Assembly: GCF_014839805.1 (NCBI RefSeq)
Contig: NC_051138.1
Span: 16,272,020 to 16,336,019 of the forward strand
Direction of reading: 5' to 3'
Source of the DNA: Manduca sexta
Taxonomy: Eukaryota; Arthropoda; Insecta; Lepidoptera; Sphingidae
Length of the DNA: 64,000 nucleotides
Below are positions 51,869-63,400 of this stretch, one piece after another. The notes beneath the pieces are model-generated. The model was not told the DNA's origin and did not search any database. It worked only from the letters and a program-made list of their open reading frames with translations. Both the position numbers and the translations under genes were made by a program. Numbering within the stretch: position 1 is the first letter of the stretch; every line of letters begins with the position of its first letter.

Positions 51869-53172
51869 CTTAGTCTGGCCATAAATACTGTTACACTTAA
51901 TTATAAAAAAATATTACATTTGAATTTCGAATCTGTCATTTTTATACGATTGTTCATTGTGTTTTCTCATTTTGGCGCCAATACATTGTAAAATATTTTG
52001 CGATATTAAAATGGTGTGGGGTGATAAAGAGAACCGAATCGCTGTGATAGCATTACACAAAGTAGGTATGGAGCCAAATGCAATTTTAAAACTCTCCATA
52101 CACTTGGTATTAGTAAAATGTTTGTGTACCGGGCTATTAATAGGTACAATGAGACCTCCTCTGTTTGTGACAGAAAAGATCTGGCCGTCCACGTAGTGTT
52201 CGTACGAAAAAGGTGGTCAAAGCAGTAAGGGAAAGAATTCGAAGAAATCCTGTCCGAAAGCAAAAGATTTTATCTCGGGAAATGAAGATAGCACCTAGAA
52301 CCATGTCGCGTATTTTAAAAGATGACTTAGGACTTGCAGCCTATAAGAGACGCACTGGCCATTTCTTAACTGATAATTTAAAGAAGAATAGGGTGGTAAA
52401 ATCGAAACAACTACTGAAGCGGTACGCAAAGGGAGGTCACAGAAAAATTTTGTTTACGGATGAGAAAATTTTTACAATTGAGCAACATTTTAACAAACAA
52501 AATGACCGTATTTATGCTCAAAGCTCTAAGGAAGCTTCCCAATTAGTCGACAGAGTGCAACGTGGACATTATCCGACTTCAGTGATGGTTTGGTGGGGTG
52601 TTAGCTATGAAGGAGTGACTGAGCCATATTTTTGTGAAAAGGTATCAAAACATCGGCACAAGTGTATCAAGATACCATTCTTGAGAAGGTAGTTAAGCCC
52701 CTTAACATCACCATGTTCAATAACCAAGTATGGTCCTTCCAGCAAGACTCGGCGCCGGGTCATAAAGCTCGGTCCACGCAGTCTTGGTTGGAATCGAACG
52801 TTTCGGACTTCATCAGAGCTGAAGACTGGCCGTCGTCTAGTCCCGATCTTAATCCGCTGGATTATGATTTGTGGTCAGTTTTAGAGAGTACAGCTTGCTC
52901 TAAACGCCATGATAATTTGGAGTCCCTAAAACAATCTATACGATTGGCAGTGAAGAATTTTCCCATGGAAAGAGTGCGTGCTTCTATTGATAACTGGCCT
53001 CATCGTTTAAAGGACTGTATTGCAGCCAATGGAGACCACTTCGAATAAGCTTTTATATTTTTAATTGTTTTATATTTATGTATTAAACTGACACACTGTA
53101 AAAGTAATAAATGTTATTTGCAGTTAACAATTTTCTTTTTTCTTTATTACAGATATTTATAGCCATAGACTA
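51869..53172 (+). mobile_element. Tc1/mariner element, maT-type (DD37D), defective
   Basis: An element of about 1.3 kb, present in copy 2 of the duplicated block and absent from copy 1. The left end follows TATA and begins CTTAGTCTGGCCATAAATAC. The right end, read on the minus strand, begins near CTAGTCTATGGCTATAAATA, so the terminal inverted repeats are imperfect and the right TA is not clean. It sits directly against the end of an older retroelement fragment (51574-51867). The transposase inside carries three frameshifts, so the copy cannot move by itself. The family is set by the DD37D spacing, which is characteristic of maT elements. Confidence 0.9.
52011..53048 (+). pseudogene. maT-type mariner transposase, three frameshifts
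   Basis: The frame opens with MVWGDKENRI at 52011, followed by a helix-turn-helix region. It shifts near 52086-52091 and again near 52178-52180, where a GRPR-like linker (SGRPRSVRTKK) joins the frame open from 52213. A third shift lies near 52637-52643, after which the frame to the stop at 53046 is open. Catalytic residues are visible: D at 52459 (FTDEK), D at 52746 (FQQDSAPGH) and D at 52860 (NPLDYDLW). There are 37 residues between the second and third, giving DD37D. The whole would be about 345 residues, normal for the family. All three catalytic aspartates remain while the frame is broken, which points to fairly recent decay. The transposase would bind the terminal repeats and cut and paste at TA. 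Confidence 0.92.
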
Positions 53173-53204
53173 GAAAGTTACATAATTTAGATAAAACCAT
53201 ATGA

Positions 53205-53390
53205 CAGTTTGGTTTGTGAAATTGTTGCATACGGTATTCTGATTCAAATCCTTCGGTGAACTATGACGGACTAGTGCACGATCTCTTATCACATCGTGGG
53301 ACGGAATACACTAGGCGAAAAGTGGGTGTCAATTGCACCTCTGCCTACTCCTCGGAGATAAACGTGATGTGTGTGTCTATTTGTTTACGA
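53205..53390 (+). mobile_element. tRNA-derived SINE, family B, internally deleted allele
   Basis: Counterpart of 18378-18627, immediately right of the mariner. Its middle is rearranged: about 60 bases around the B box and after it are lost or replaced. Confidence 0.75.
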
Positions 53391-53751
53391 TAAGATCGCC
53401 TGGCACATAGTAACTAAGAACGGCGACCTGTTGTATTTGCTTTTATACCTATTTTTATATTGTAATATACCTCTATACCTCTACATAAGTATGCATACAT
53501 AAAAATGTTAATTATGAATATTTCCTTCTCAAACTCCTTAGTATACGAGGTAACCGTAACACACTGCAATATGACCCCATTCCCAGCGCATAGGCGGAAG
53601 TGTCCGGGATCGGCGCACGACTTCATGACTTTGGACTATTACTTCATTCCGTTTTGATTTGTATCACGAATACGCAATCACGGCGACCCGGGACAAATGG
53701 AGCTCTGTTGACATACACGTATATTATTTGAAGCTTTTGTGAAGTGGTTTC

Positions 53752-54003
53752 AACTCAAGCGGCGTAGTTGTATTACCATACGAAAACAGTGCTGAGGTCT
53801 TGAATTCGATCCTCTGGTCGGGCAGTGATATTGGGTTTTTCGACTCAGTGTCAGCTAGGAGTGTGGAGTTTGTACACGATGTGGTGATAGGCTCGCCCTC
53901 TGTTACAGTGGGAAATACACATCGCGGAAGATGGGTGCAACAGTTGCGCCTCTGCCTACCTCTTTGGGGATAAAAGCGTGACTGTATATGCATGGGCTTC
54001 AAG
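53752..54003 (+). mobile_element. tRNA-derived SINE, family B, second-copy allele
   Basis: Counterpart of 18988-19240 with a few substitutions. Confidence 0.85.
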
Positions 54004-56520
54004 TCATTTTGGAATGAAGTAGTTCCTTTCCTCTTATTAAATAAAAATCAACAGCAAATATGCTACTTAACCTTAAATTATTGGAACAGAGATAAAACAA
54101 CTTAATCAGTGTGTATCTAATCACTGCCTAACATTTATTTTTGACACCCAAAAACATGGTATAAAAATATTTATAGTTACTCATAACATTAATTCTCTGA
54201 GAACAAACAAAGCCAATTAATGCAAAGGTCGCAAACTTAGTCCGAAACCAATCTACTACCATGTTGCAACCAACGCCTTGTGGAGGCCCACGCTATCAAT
54301 GAAATAACGACCATAAATCAACCATTTGATACAGTAGCAATTACTACGGGTACATGTATGATAGTTATATTCCAATGGGTTTAGAAATGATAATAAAGGA
54401 AATAAGATCTGTTATATACTCTAAAATGAATAAGAAAATTGATTGGAAATTAGAAAATTGCCTATTATTTCAGATTAATTGTCAATTATGTCCGTTTTTC
54501 AACATCTATTAAACATGGGTACCATATTTCAGAAAAGAAGAAACTTAACGAGCAAAAGAACACTTTTAAATATTGTTTTTTTTTTTGGAGTTAAATCCTC
54601 TTTCACTAAATACTTGGATTTAATTGTAGAGTCGGGAGATAATCATTATATTTTTATGCAACCGAACCAGGAGACCAGTAAATTGTTTTAATGGTAAGCC
54701 CTATTTACCCTACTTATATATTGCCATCTAAAACATTACCGAATACTTTAAACTTCAAACTAAAGGCAATATACACCCGACACCGGATTTCGTATCTTAG
54801 CTTTGATGTCGTTTAAAACTAACAATAGTGCTTGTAGACTCCTTAGTGTTTAATAAAAGAAATATAAGTACCATCACAAAATAAAATTCATAAAAAGTAT
54901 AAGTATATAAGTATTAGGTTTATTTACGATAAAATTAAATTAACAAGTATGTTAGTACATATTATCATTAATTAAGAAAAGTTACATTTATCTATCAAGT
55001 TAACTACAAGTTTCATAGTAACTTATAAACGGTACTGCAAAAGCTCGACAAATCCAGGTGAAGCTCATTTTGATAAATAATACTTATTATATGATTTCCA
55101 GAACGTAGCAAATTGACTTCCCTTACTCAGCGTTTTCAAAAATAAATTTATTTCTATTTCATGAAATTTCATTAAAAATATAAAAAGAACAAATATACAG
55201 CAAATATTCAACAAATATATTGTATTAATTAATAAACTGTATTTATGCAAATAATACAATTGTTAATCATCATTATAATACTACTCCGCATTATCATATC
55301 ACAATTTTCGATTAAATAATTATTCAAATTACGTAATTATGTGCAAAAACATAAGTAATCTTAACTCATTTCCTGTGCATTTTCACTTTCCGCGGAGCTC
55401 GGCCGATGAGTTTTCACTTTCAAACGACGCGTCCGTTGTACGCTGATTGAATTCAAAACGTGCTTAGATTCTGTTACTTATGTCTGCGGCAGAACTTATC
55501 GATCCAGTTTTGGTAAAGTTTATTTATATATATTTTTAATGTTGTTCGTTGCCTTTTTGTATTTATATTTAATATGATAAAAATAAGCTCTGTACCCTTT
55601 TTAAATACATTACGCTCACGGAGAAGTGTGAGATTTGGGATGATTAGCATTTATAAATTATAAGTGCAAAATATTATTTATATATGTATGTTATAAATAT
55701 GTATCCCTAGAAGGTATCAATCTGAGATTCTAATGATTAATAGGTATTTGTTTTGATAATTATGAAATACATTTTTTAAATAAAAATATTCTAAATTCAG
55801 TAAATTGCGAGAATAATTTATACCAAAAATATAAATATTTCTTCTATATTTAATATTGTCCTAAACAAAATAAAGTTACAAATATTTTAATTTAGAAAGG
55901 TAAGTTTATAATATATAAATGCATAAAATTATACGTAGGCACTGCATATTTCAATTTGAATAGAACATTCCAGAAAATTCCGGTAATATAATAACTTTAT
56001 TGCAAAAGCTAAGGCGCCTAATTCAAATCAAGAATTGTCCGATCTACCCTACACAATGCGAAAGTAGGACATTATGTCAGTAGATCTAAAAGCTAAGCAA
56101 ATCCTATATCAGGTTAACGACCCGGACAGCAATTGTCCTTTCCAAGTCTAGCAGACCTAGGCATTAAATGTGTTGCCTAACCAGATACCTGACAATTTAT
56201 AGCGATAAAGTAAACTCGCGGTTTATAATATTGTGGAAAGATAATCATAGTTTTTGTGAGAACACAAAGCTTTTGTGTTTCGCAGTCGTAAACATTTTTC
56301 CTTAAAACAATGAAGCAAAGGTAACCAATCTCGAGTCCAAGGCACAATGCGTTAACATTCGGTGTCACGGCGATCTAAATAAATTCACATGCAACAATGG
56401 TCACGTATGTAGATTTGTGGTTTAGAACCACCTTGCGTCACAAACACTGTCACTGATCATAAACAATCGTGGTGCGTTCTAAAACCACAGATCTTCATTT
56501 TTTTTATTTTTGACACTTAC

Positions 56521-56604
56521 GTAAATATTGGCCGCCATTTTGGGGTAAACTGTCACTTGTCACTCGCGAGGCGGGCGCATGCGCGGAGGTAACGCGCGGC
56601 GAAT
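56521..56604 (-). CDS. Candidate 5' exon, second-copy allele
   Basis: Counterpart of the exon at 21762-21846. The initiator A is at 56604, ATG at 56538-56536 and donor GTAAGT at 56520-56515. The six codons, the upstream short frame and the NRF1-like palindrome are unchanged. Differences are confined to homopolymers: one base fewer in the G/C run before the ATG and a shorter C run upstream of TATA. Conservation supports function but is weak evidence if the copies are alleles. Confidence 0.42.
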
Positions 56605-56640
56605 GGCCGCAGACCGTCCGTACCCACTTTATAACCTCCC
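56604..56640 (-). promoter_or_regulatory. Core promoter, second-copy allele
   Basis: TATAAAG on the minus strand starts at 56633, 29 bases upstream of the initiator A at 56604. Copy 1 has one more A in the box and 30-base spacing. Confidence 0.5.
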
Positions 56641-57345
56641 CAAACAGTTATTATATTAATTACAATGTTTTCACTCCATCGCGGATCGATCTGGATCATA
56701 CACTTCCCAGTTCGTTTATCCCGAATCTGGAATTTAAATTATTGAAAGTTTATAAATTGTTTCCGTCGTTGATTGTCTATGATAAGGGTTTATGTATTTA
56801 ATCTATTGTTCCATGATCTTAGTGTTTAATATAAAACTTACGTACCTCAGAATTCATTTTTTATTAACATGATATTGTCGGATTAACTTTTATTTTTATG
56901 TAACCGTTTCCTTATCTTTGTATTTATATGAACTATTAGAATGTTAATATTATTAATTATATGAAAAGCTTTACAAAAACCAGAAGACGGTTCAGCTTGA
57001 GTAAATAAAGGATAACTTAACATACAAATAATAGTTATAGATATTGTCGATACTTCATTCACAGCCTTGTTGCCAAATTTTTATACATTTGCCAGCAAGT
57101 AAGTGAAGTCGAAATTAAATGTTCTCGCAATAAACCACTATTTACATTCGGGACTGAAATTGAAAGGTTTATTCAAATCGAACAGGTTTATATTAATTGC
57201 TTCACAGAAACATTTGAAATTTAACAACTTTGCAAGATTTTATAACGGTAACATATTATTTCTTATTTGCCAAGCTAAAAATGAACTCAATGCCATACCT
57301 AAAACAAGGCATTGTGAGATTGTTTCCTTTGGGAATTCCATAGAA

Positions 57346-57611
57346 CAGGGATGACGAACTTTAATGGTTAACGTGCCATTATTTATAAAAAATATATGGC
57401 CTCTAACGTGCCATCCAGGACCGGTTTCATCTATCCGAGTGTCCCTTTTAGCGAGTTTTTATCGCGACTCGATAATTGGCTCCACTGCACGATTTTAAAC
57501 GAAGTAAAGTCCAAAAAAAGATACATATAAAATGTTTGGCATGTTCTTCGCGTGCCCGAATTATTTTGTCGCGTGCCACCTGGCACGTGTGCTACTGGCT
57601 CACCATCCCTG
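57346..57611. mobile_element. Non-autonomous hAT element, second-copy allele
   Basis: Same element as at 22591-22863, 266 bp here, with the same flanking CCATAGAA repeats at 57338-57345 and 57612-57619. Length differences are in T and A runs. Presence in both copies shows the insertion predates their divergence, unlike the mariner. Confidence 0.9.
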
Positions 57612-57913
57612 CCATAGAACATGCATCGTATTTTGCAAGTAAATGTATTTTTAAGAAGGGCCACTTGCAATACATGCCTATACCCATAAAGTCCAGCACG
57701 CGTTAAATCAGCGCGATTTGGGCTAGCATCATGGAAGGTTGTTGTACCGTTGTAATCTGAATAGGGACCAACTGCAACAATCAATGAAATTAATATCATC
57801 ATGAACATATCTGACTTTTCAACAGCAGGCCAGAACAGTTTCGAACCAGTAAACCCACCACGCTGGTACAGCCTTGGTGGAGCGTCATAGCTTGCTATAT
57901 CTACACATACCAT
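57612..57913 (-). pseudogene. Decayed coding-like segment, second-copy allele
   Basis: Counterpart of the minus-strand segment at 22864-23166. One A fewer keeps the frame open up to and through the hAT element, so the open frame runs from 57913 to 57431. The part below 57611 is transposon sequence. Few substitutions separate the copies. Family unknown. Confidence 0.3.
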
Positions 57914-58491
57914 GGATAAGCTTCAATTATTGTTATTAAAGCATCTTTGAAAAACATATCATCTTTTGTTACAGTCGATTTGACGAAATATAGAGGTTCG
58001 AACGTTTATGACTGAGTTTACCAACATTTTGAACTTCTTATAGAAAACTTTTGGGGACGCAGATTTCCAGAATTTCTTAAAAATAATCAAGTAAGTTCGA
58101 ATAGCTAAGAAGTTGCTGAGATCGAACTTGCGACTGTCAATTCAACACACCTTCCTTTTTACTAAGCTATTGCTATGAAAAACAGACGTAAGAAACCTTC
58201 TTACCAACTTTTGCTTGCTCCGTCTGTTTTTATCAAGCACCTGCTACATTATACATGATTGGGTAGTATACATAGCAATGACAACCCCTAGTAGTGGCTA
58301 ATTGAGACGAACGTTCCAAAATACAAACACATATAATGCCTTATTCCGGAAGGGTTAGACAGAGGTTCAGCTAGTGCACCCACTATGCGCAAGTAATGTT
58401 CCATGACATAGTAGGGGGCGAGCTTCCCCCAGGATTAGCCGCATTCAATACTTGTCAGCCGGTGTATATTCAGAAATGTCATAGCTCTGGC

Positions 58492-58991
58492 NNNNNNNNN
58501 NNNNNNNNNNNNNNNNNNNNNNNNNNNNNNNNNNNNNNNNNNNNNNNNNNNNNNNNNNNNNNNNNNNNNNNNNNNNNNNNNNNNNNNNNNNNNNNNNNNN
58601 NNNNNNNNNNNNNNNNNNNNNNNNNNNNNNNNNNNNNNNNNNNNNNNNNNNNNNNNNNNNNNNNNNNNNNNNNNNNNNNNNNNNNNNNNNNNNNNNNNNN
58701 NNNNNNNNNNNNNNNNNNNNNNNNNNNNNNNNNNNNNNNNNNNNNNNNNNNNNNNNNNNNNNNNNNNNNNNNNNNNNNNNNNNNNNNNNNNNNNNNNNNN
58801 NNNNNNNNNNNNNNNNNNNNNNNNNNNNNNNNNNNNNNNNNNNNNNNNNNNNNNNNNNNNNNNNNNNNNNNNNNNNNNNNNNNNNNNNNNNNNNNNNNNN
58901 NNNNNNNNNNNNNNNNNNNNNNNNNNNNNNNNNNNNNNNNNNNNNNNNNNNNNNNNNNNNNNNNNNNNNNNNNNNNNNNNNNNNNNNNNNN
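58492..58991. other. Assembly gap, 500 N
   Basis: Exactly 500 N. The contig before it ends at the base pairing with 23753, and the contig after it starts with unrelated sequence. If copy 2 is a haplotig, the true neighbour of 58992 is probably sequence beyond 39467. Confidence 0.99.
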
Positions 58992-59139
58992 ATATAATTA
59001 TAGTGGCGCTATCGGAAGTGTCGCCGTCGACAGATACGTCAGTCTCTCGCCCGTCGACCTTACTCTCATGGTAAAAATCGAAATGAATCACGTCGAAGTT
59101 CTAAATCTATACATGTTATAAAACAAAGTCCCCTTTTAT

Positions 59140-59325
59140 GTTATAGATTTTCTAAAAATCTACTGAACGGATTGTTATGACATTTAGAATGAAGATTATT
59201 TGAGATCCTGGGAAAGTTACAGGCTACTTTTTCCCGGGAAAATATATAGCTTTGAATATATAGCTAACTTTTATCCCGGAAAACTTCTACACGCAGGCGA
59301 AGACACGAGCAAAAGCTAGTTGTTT
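59140..59325 (+). mobile_element. Retroelement end fragment (GCTTCGCCCGCG family)
   Basis: Reads TACTGAACGGATTGTTATGA, GGGAAAGTTACAGGCTACTT and CACGCAGGCGAAGACACGAG, ending AAAAGCTAGTTG. Plus orientation, same family as 18018-18318. Confidence 0.75.
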
Positions 59326-59609
59326 ATAATATTATAAAAATATTAATACATTTTTTTAATTTACTTTAATAAACATAAATATGGCACAGTGGTAACTAAA
59401 CTAGGCGAAACTGTACCGCAAGCTACCTAAGAGTATTATGAAGGTACATTTTAATTCAGATTGTGTAGGTAGAGTGAATAAAAAACAAAAATCACAAACT
59501 AAGAACCAAATTTAATTTATTTACTGAAATATTCCTAAAGGTTAATAAGTTATAACACATTAAAAAATTCAACATTTTAATTTTATATACATAGATTGAG
59601 TCAAAATTA

Positions 59610-60010
59610 CATTTTTTTTTTGTTGACCAGCCGCAGTTATCACCGAGGGTACCCTGCGAACAGTGTGCATGCGATCCCCCGGCTTAGCAACCACGGCAGT
59701 CCCTGTGAAGAGTTGGTAGGCCCTACCGTTATCACCGAGGGTGCCAGCGCACGTTATGCTGGTGACCCACGGCTATCCGGTCTCAGGGCCTGGGAGGATG
59801 AAGGGAGGGGATAGAGTGAAGAAAAAGAATAGGAAGGAGAAGGAGCCCCCTCTCAGGACAGCTGGAAGGAGAGGGAGGGAAATGTTCGCGTATCCTCATA
59901 AGCCTCAATGTGTATTTAGCAACCATGAGGTATACACACTGAACTGTGTGCCTAGGGTCGTGGCAAATGTGCCTCCATGCATGGGCATGCATTTTGTGTG
60001 GAGACCAAGC
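59610..60010 (+). repeat. GC-rich repeat-like segment with internal direct repeat
   Basis: An island of higher GC in AT-rich DNA. GTTATCACCGAGGGT occurs twice (about 59637 and 59730), followed by a purine-rich tract (59795-59880). Probably part of a retroelement. The overlapping open frames on both strands are composition effects. Confidence 0.4.
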
Positions 60011-61619
60011 GCAAGTCAAAATTATTTAGGTACTATTAAATATATTATGATCTAACGCCATTATCCTTGGAGCGATCACCAAACAGTGTGCCTCGTCCGT
60101 TCATCTTGATTATATTCTATGACGTGATAGCTTGTTGTCGTGATTATTGTCATCAGTAGAAAAATCAAAAATTGTGGAATTGTAAAATAAAACTGACAGG
60201 TTGAAATTAAATTTGATCTAAATCTTGCGCTTATCATACGAATAAATTCTGCCCTTTTATCGTTTTAGTTCCAATTAAAACTCTACACAATATTAAAAAT
60301 TATTATTATTCATAAGAATTGTAAAGAACTAATAAATAAACCACGTCTTTTTTCATTTATCTAAATCCGAAGACATTTTGTATTCATACTTACACAACAG
60401 TGTTGCAATAATATTTAATTTTACACTCTCCAAATATAATATACTCGTACTAGTACGATAATATATTAATTGAAACATATTAAATTACGTAATTACGAGT
60501 AGTGGCTATCAAAACATATCTGTTAAGTATTTACAAAATGTTACATAATAAATATATATATAATAATATAATAACTTAAAATATATGTTTTTGTGTTTGT
60601 TTCAGGCAAATTAATGAATTGCGGAACAGATTTACCCCCTTATTCATAGACGTTATTTATCTAAGGAGGAACATTGCTGTGATTACAAGTCTGTTTCTCT
60701 ATGCTGACGGCATGGCAGTCTTCACAGTGCGTAGACATAGGGCCGTTTTTCCTAGAGAGTTTGATTTTTATCAGAAAGAATTTCTACGCGAGTGGAGCCA
60801 TGAACAACACGAAACTTGACATATATTTCAGTAAAAACGAACAGAAATGGCAAATAAATTATTGTCCATCTCTTTCGTAAAAACCGCGAGCTAAACCTAC
60901 TAACTAAAACTCATGTGCAATCCAATATCATGTCCATCCGTTACTGTACGATGGTAGGATATTTGCAAGAGAATTATAACTTAAGCCTAGTTCCGATTTG
61001 GATAGTATTTTAGTCGAACAGTAAATAATTTAGTAACTAAACGTGTTTGAACACCGAAAGTTTAGTCGAGTAGGCAAAAGTGATACAGACTCGTTAGAAT
61101 TACTAAATTACTGACTACTGACTTAAATAGTGGCGTAGTCTCAACTAGGCTTTAGTGACGACGTCTAGCAACATGGGTGCGTAATCGCCTGAGGCGCAAT
61201 AGGTTTCAGTTCGATTTCCGGGTTGAAATATTATAATAGATATTTTTTGTGGTATAATATATATATATATAAACAAGATCAGGTTCTCAATATTTGTAAT
61301 TCCAAAAACTACTGCTAGCATGAACATGCTTGTGATATTTCCATACATTCGTTAATGTTATAAAAAGACGAATTATTGCAATTTTTTGTCAGATTGCTAT
61401 GTTTAGTTTGATTGCGTGGAGTCAGTCACCTATATAATATGAGGTATTAATTTATTTAATTTCATGATCGTTTAGCGTCTTAAACAAATCTGTGGAACAG
61501 GTGCGCCTAAAGATTTGAATATATTTTAAAGACTTTTCGGTTTCTTTGCTATCAATATTAATGTAGGGATTACTTTTGAGTTATTTATTCCATACTATTA
61601 GAAGTAACTAATTTTGGTG
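60011..61619. other. AT-rich DNA with weak repeat signals
   Basis: 60637-60830 begins ACCCCCTTATTCATAG, like a MITE end, and holds a frame without ATG. 61256-61272 is an AT repeat. No supported gene. Confidence 0.45.
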
Positions 61620-61858
61620 TTGGTAGGATATATTTTATATCCGAGATAGCAACCACCGTACACAAGGTGTTAAAACCCACCATAGTGGTCCACGTGTCTG
61701 TCGCGTTCCGGGATCAGCCAATGTATATCCGGTTCCAACAGGCCGGCATAATTTTGTCGACTGTCGAGGGGTAGCCCTCTCGTCCGCTGACATTCTATTT
61801 GACTCTATTCCACTTACCATCAGGTGCAGTGGGGGCACTTTGCCATGCTCGCATAAAA
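61620..61858 (+). repeat. Dispersed repeat, family D
   Basis: Same landmarks as 31863-32095 in the same order. The 78-residue minus-strand frame over it is a shadow. Confidence 0.8.
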
Positions 61859-61970
61859 AATAATTTAACATAGCACGGTGTTAAATTCTTATTGCAGCTA
61901 TTTTCAGTTTTATAGTTGTATGAAAATAAAATACTGACAGCCTGTTGCAGCCTTCTCTCTTATTAATTTA

Positions 61971-62143
61971 GGGACTTTATTCTCTATCCCTGTGTAAACT
62001 CTTAACCCTGCCGTGTCACGTTAAGTATGTGAAATCAGCGTGGAATGGTGTTGTGAATAATTTATATTATCTTAAACGCGACGCGGTGCGTTACGTGCTT
62101 GCACTGAACTGCTTGCAAAATAACGTGTGAGAGAATAAGGCCC
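61971..62143. mobile_element. MITE with 16-bp inverted repeats and TA flanks
   Basis: Left end GGGACTTTATTCTCT; right end, reversed, GGGCCTTATTCTCT. Both are bordered by TA. 173 bp, no coding capacity. Confidence 0.6.
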
Positions 62144-62429
62144 TAGATGACTACGTATGTCCGGCATGTGAGGAATATACAGTAGTATTTAAATTAATGG
62201 TCATCGTATATTTTTCATCGCAGTCTCTGAATCATAAACTGCTCTGTAGATTAAATTAAAAAGGTAAATACTTCGCTACCCAAATGTCACTTCCGTATTG
62301 AACAAAACACTATAGTTTATATTATGTATGTATATTTGAGTAATTGAATATAAGATCCTGTTATTTGAGATGAAAAAACATATGCTTACGCTTTTATCTT
62401 CTTGGGTTGGCAGAACCGCAACCAATGGA

Positions 62430-62515
62430 CATACAGAGTATTTCGGCCGATTTAGTATCCGTCCTGTGATGTGATAAGACGCAATTCTATCGCCATATAA
62501 GGGACTTATACGAAA
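62430..62515 (-). mobile_element. SINE family B fragment
   Basis: TCCGTCCTGTGATGTGATAAG is the reverse of the family B body (CTTATCACATCACAGGACGGA). Confidence 0.55.
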
Positions 62516-62634
62516 TTTAGTATGAATAGTCTGTTACATACAGTTATATTTTATTACAGAAAAGTATAAGGATTGAAGAAAGCAAAGCCACGAGCAAATT
62601 ACTTACTTCTTATCTTATCTTACTTCTTTTTCTT

Positions 62635-62935
62635 ACTAATATTAGAATTGTGAAAGTTTGTGAAAATGTTTGTATGTTTGTTAGCAGTAAACACACAAAC
62701 AACTGTGAATTGGATGAAATTTGCCACACAGATAGACCATGTCCTGGATTAACATATAAGCAACTTTTTATCCTGATAATTTGCTTCCTTGGGAAATAAT
62801 GGAAATTTTCTATATTTTTTTAAATAGATGGTGTTTGCGTCGTATAGATGGCGCTGTAAATTGCTAGGGTTTTAGACATTTTTGTAGCGAGGAACGATTT
62901 TCACGTGGGCGAAGCCGCAAGCAACACCTAGTATT
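62635..62935 (+). mobile_element. Retroelement end fragment (GCTTCGCCCGCG family)
   Basis: Starts TTACTAATATTAGAATTGTG, contains TTGGATGAAATTTGCCACAC and CCTGGATTAACATATAAGCA, and ends GGGCGAAGCCGCAAGCAACA-CCTAGT. Nearly full length for this repeat type. Confidence 0.8.
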
Positions 62936-63018
62936 TCATACTTCAGTATCGGGTGGAATATATCTGACCAAATAGGGATCAAACGTGAAAAAAAACAAAA
63001 GTAGTTCGTTCCAACGAC

Positions 63019-63208
63019 ATGTTCCATTATAACCCGAAACATAAGTCCCTGTTCTATAAGTCAAAAGATCCTCAATATCTTCGAAAATCAATTCGTTTAC
63101 TTTGTTGTAAATTTTCATTGAGAACATGTTGGACAATTATCTTAATGTCAATAATTATTATTGTAACACATGTGTCAGCCGGGGTTTATTTGTCTACTTG
63201 TTGTGCCG
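63019..63208 (+). CDS. Candidate first coding exon of a membrane protein
   Basis: An ATG at 63019 opens 63 codons plus one base up to a consensus splice donor (CCG|GTGAGT, intron from 63209, phase 1). An in-frame TGA at 62986 with no earlier Met makes this the natural start. Residues 1-38 are basic and polar (MFHYNPKHKSLFYKSKDP, then R/K-rich with a Cys pair). Residues 39-58 form a strong hydrophobic segment (TIILMSIIIIVTHVSAGVYL), followed by STCCAG. Read as a protein start, this suggests a signal anchor with the N-terminus in the cytosol. I do not recognise the family and see no second exon before the window ends. The exon lies just downstream of a retroelement fragment (62635-62935). It could be chance, but start, membrane segment and donor agree. 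Confidence 0.5.
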
Positions 63209-63339
63209 GTGAGTACACAAACTTACCCATTACCCGAGTTTGTGTTTGAATTATGTATCACCTCTATGTTAAAACTTGGAGTTATACCCTATAACCATTC
63301 AACAAAAATCACGCTTTTAAACCCGAAGACAAGGGTACA

Positions 63340-63400
63340 ACCAACCCACTTATCGCCATATGTATTTCGTCCTGTGATGTGATAGGGGAGCGAATATAGC
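63340..63400 (-). mobile_element. SINE family B fragment
   Basis: Contains TTTCGTCCTGTGATGTGATA and GGGGAGCGA, the reverse of the family B body. Confidence 0.55.

Larger units (their letters stand above)
39968..58491 (+). repeat. Duplicated block, copy 2: probable retained haplotig
   Basis: This is a complete contig lying between two 500-N gaps, and all of it aligns to 6390-23753. Its first base pairs with 6390 and its last with 23753, so both block ends fall exactly on contig ends. That is the pattern expected when the second haplotype of a heterozygous region is kept and inserted during scaffolding. It is about 1.2 kb longer than copy 1, mainly because of the mariner at 51869-53172. A real duplication is not excluded, but it would require breakpoints coinciding with both gaps. 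Confidence 0.9.

Noticed and set aside
59596..60055. Overlapping frames on both strands
   Set aside because: They come from a GC-rich and purine-rich repeat-like tract, where long frames arise by composition.
60619..60819. Frame of 66 residues after a TTTCAG acceptor-like site
   Set aside because: It begins at TTG, not ATG, and the sequence starts ACCCCCTTATTCATAG like a MITE end. Repeat origin is more likely than an exon.
61180..61240. Possible tRNA or SINE head with GTTCGATTTC
   Set aside because: Only a B-box-like word is present; no A box at the right distance and no recognisable body.
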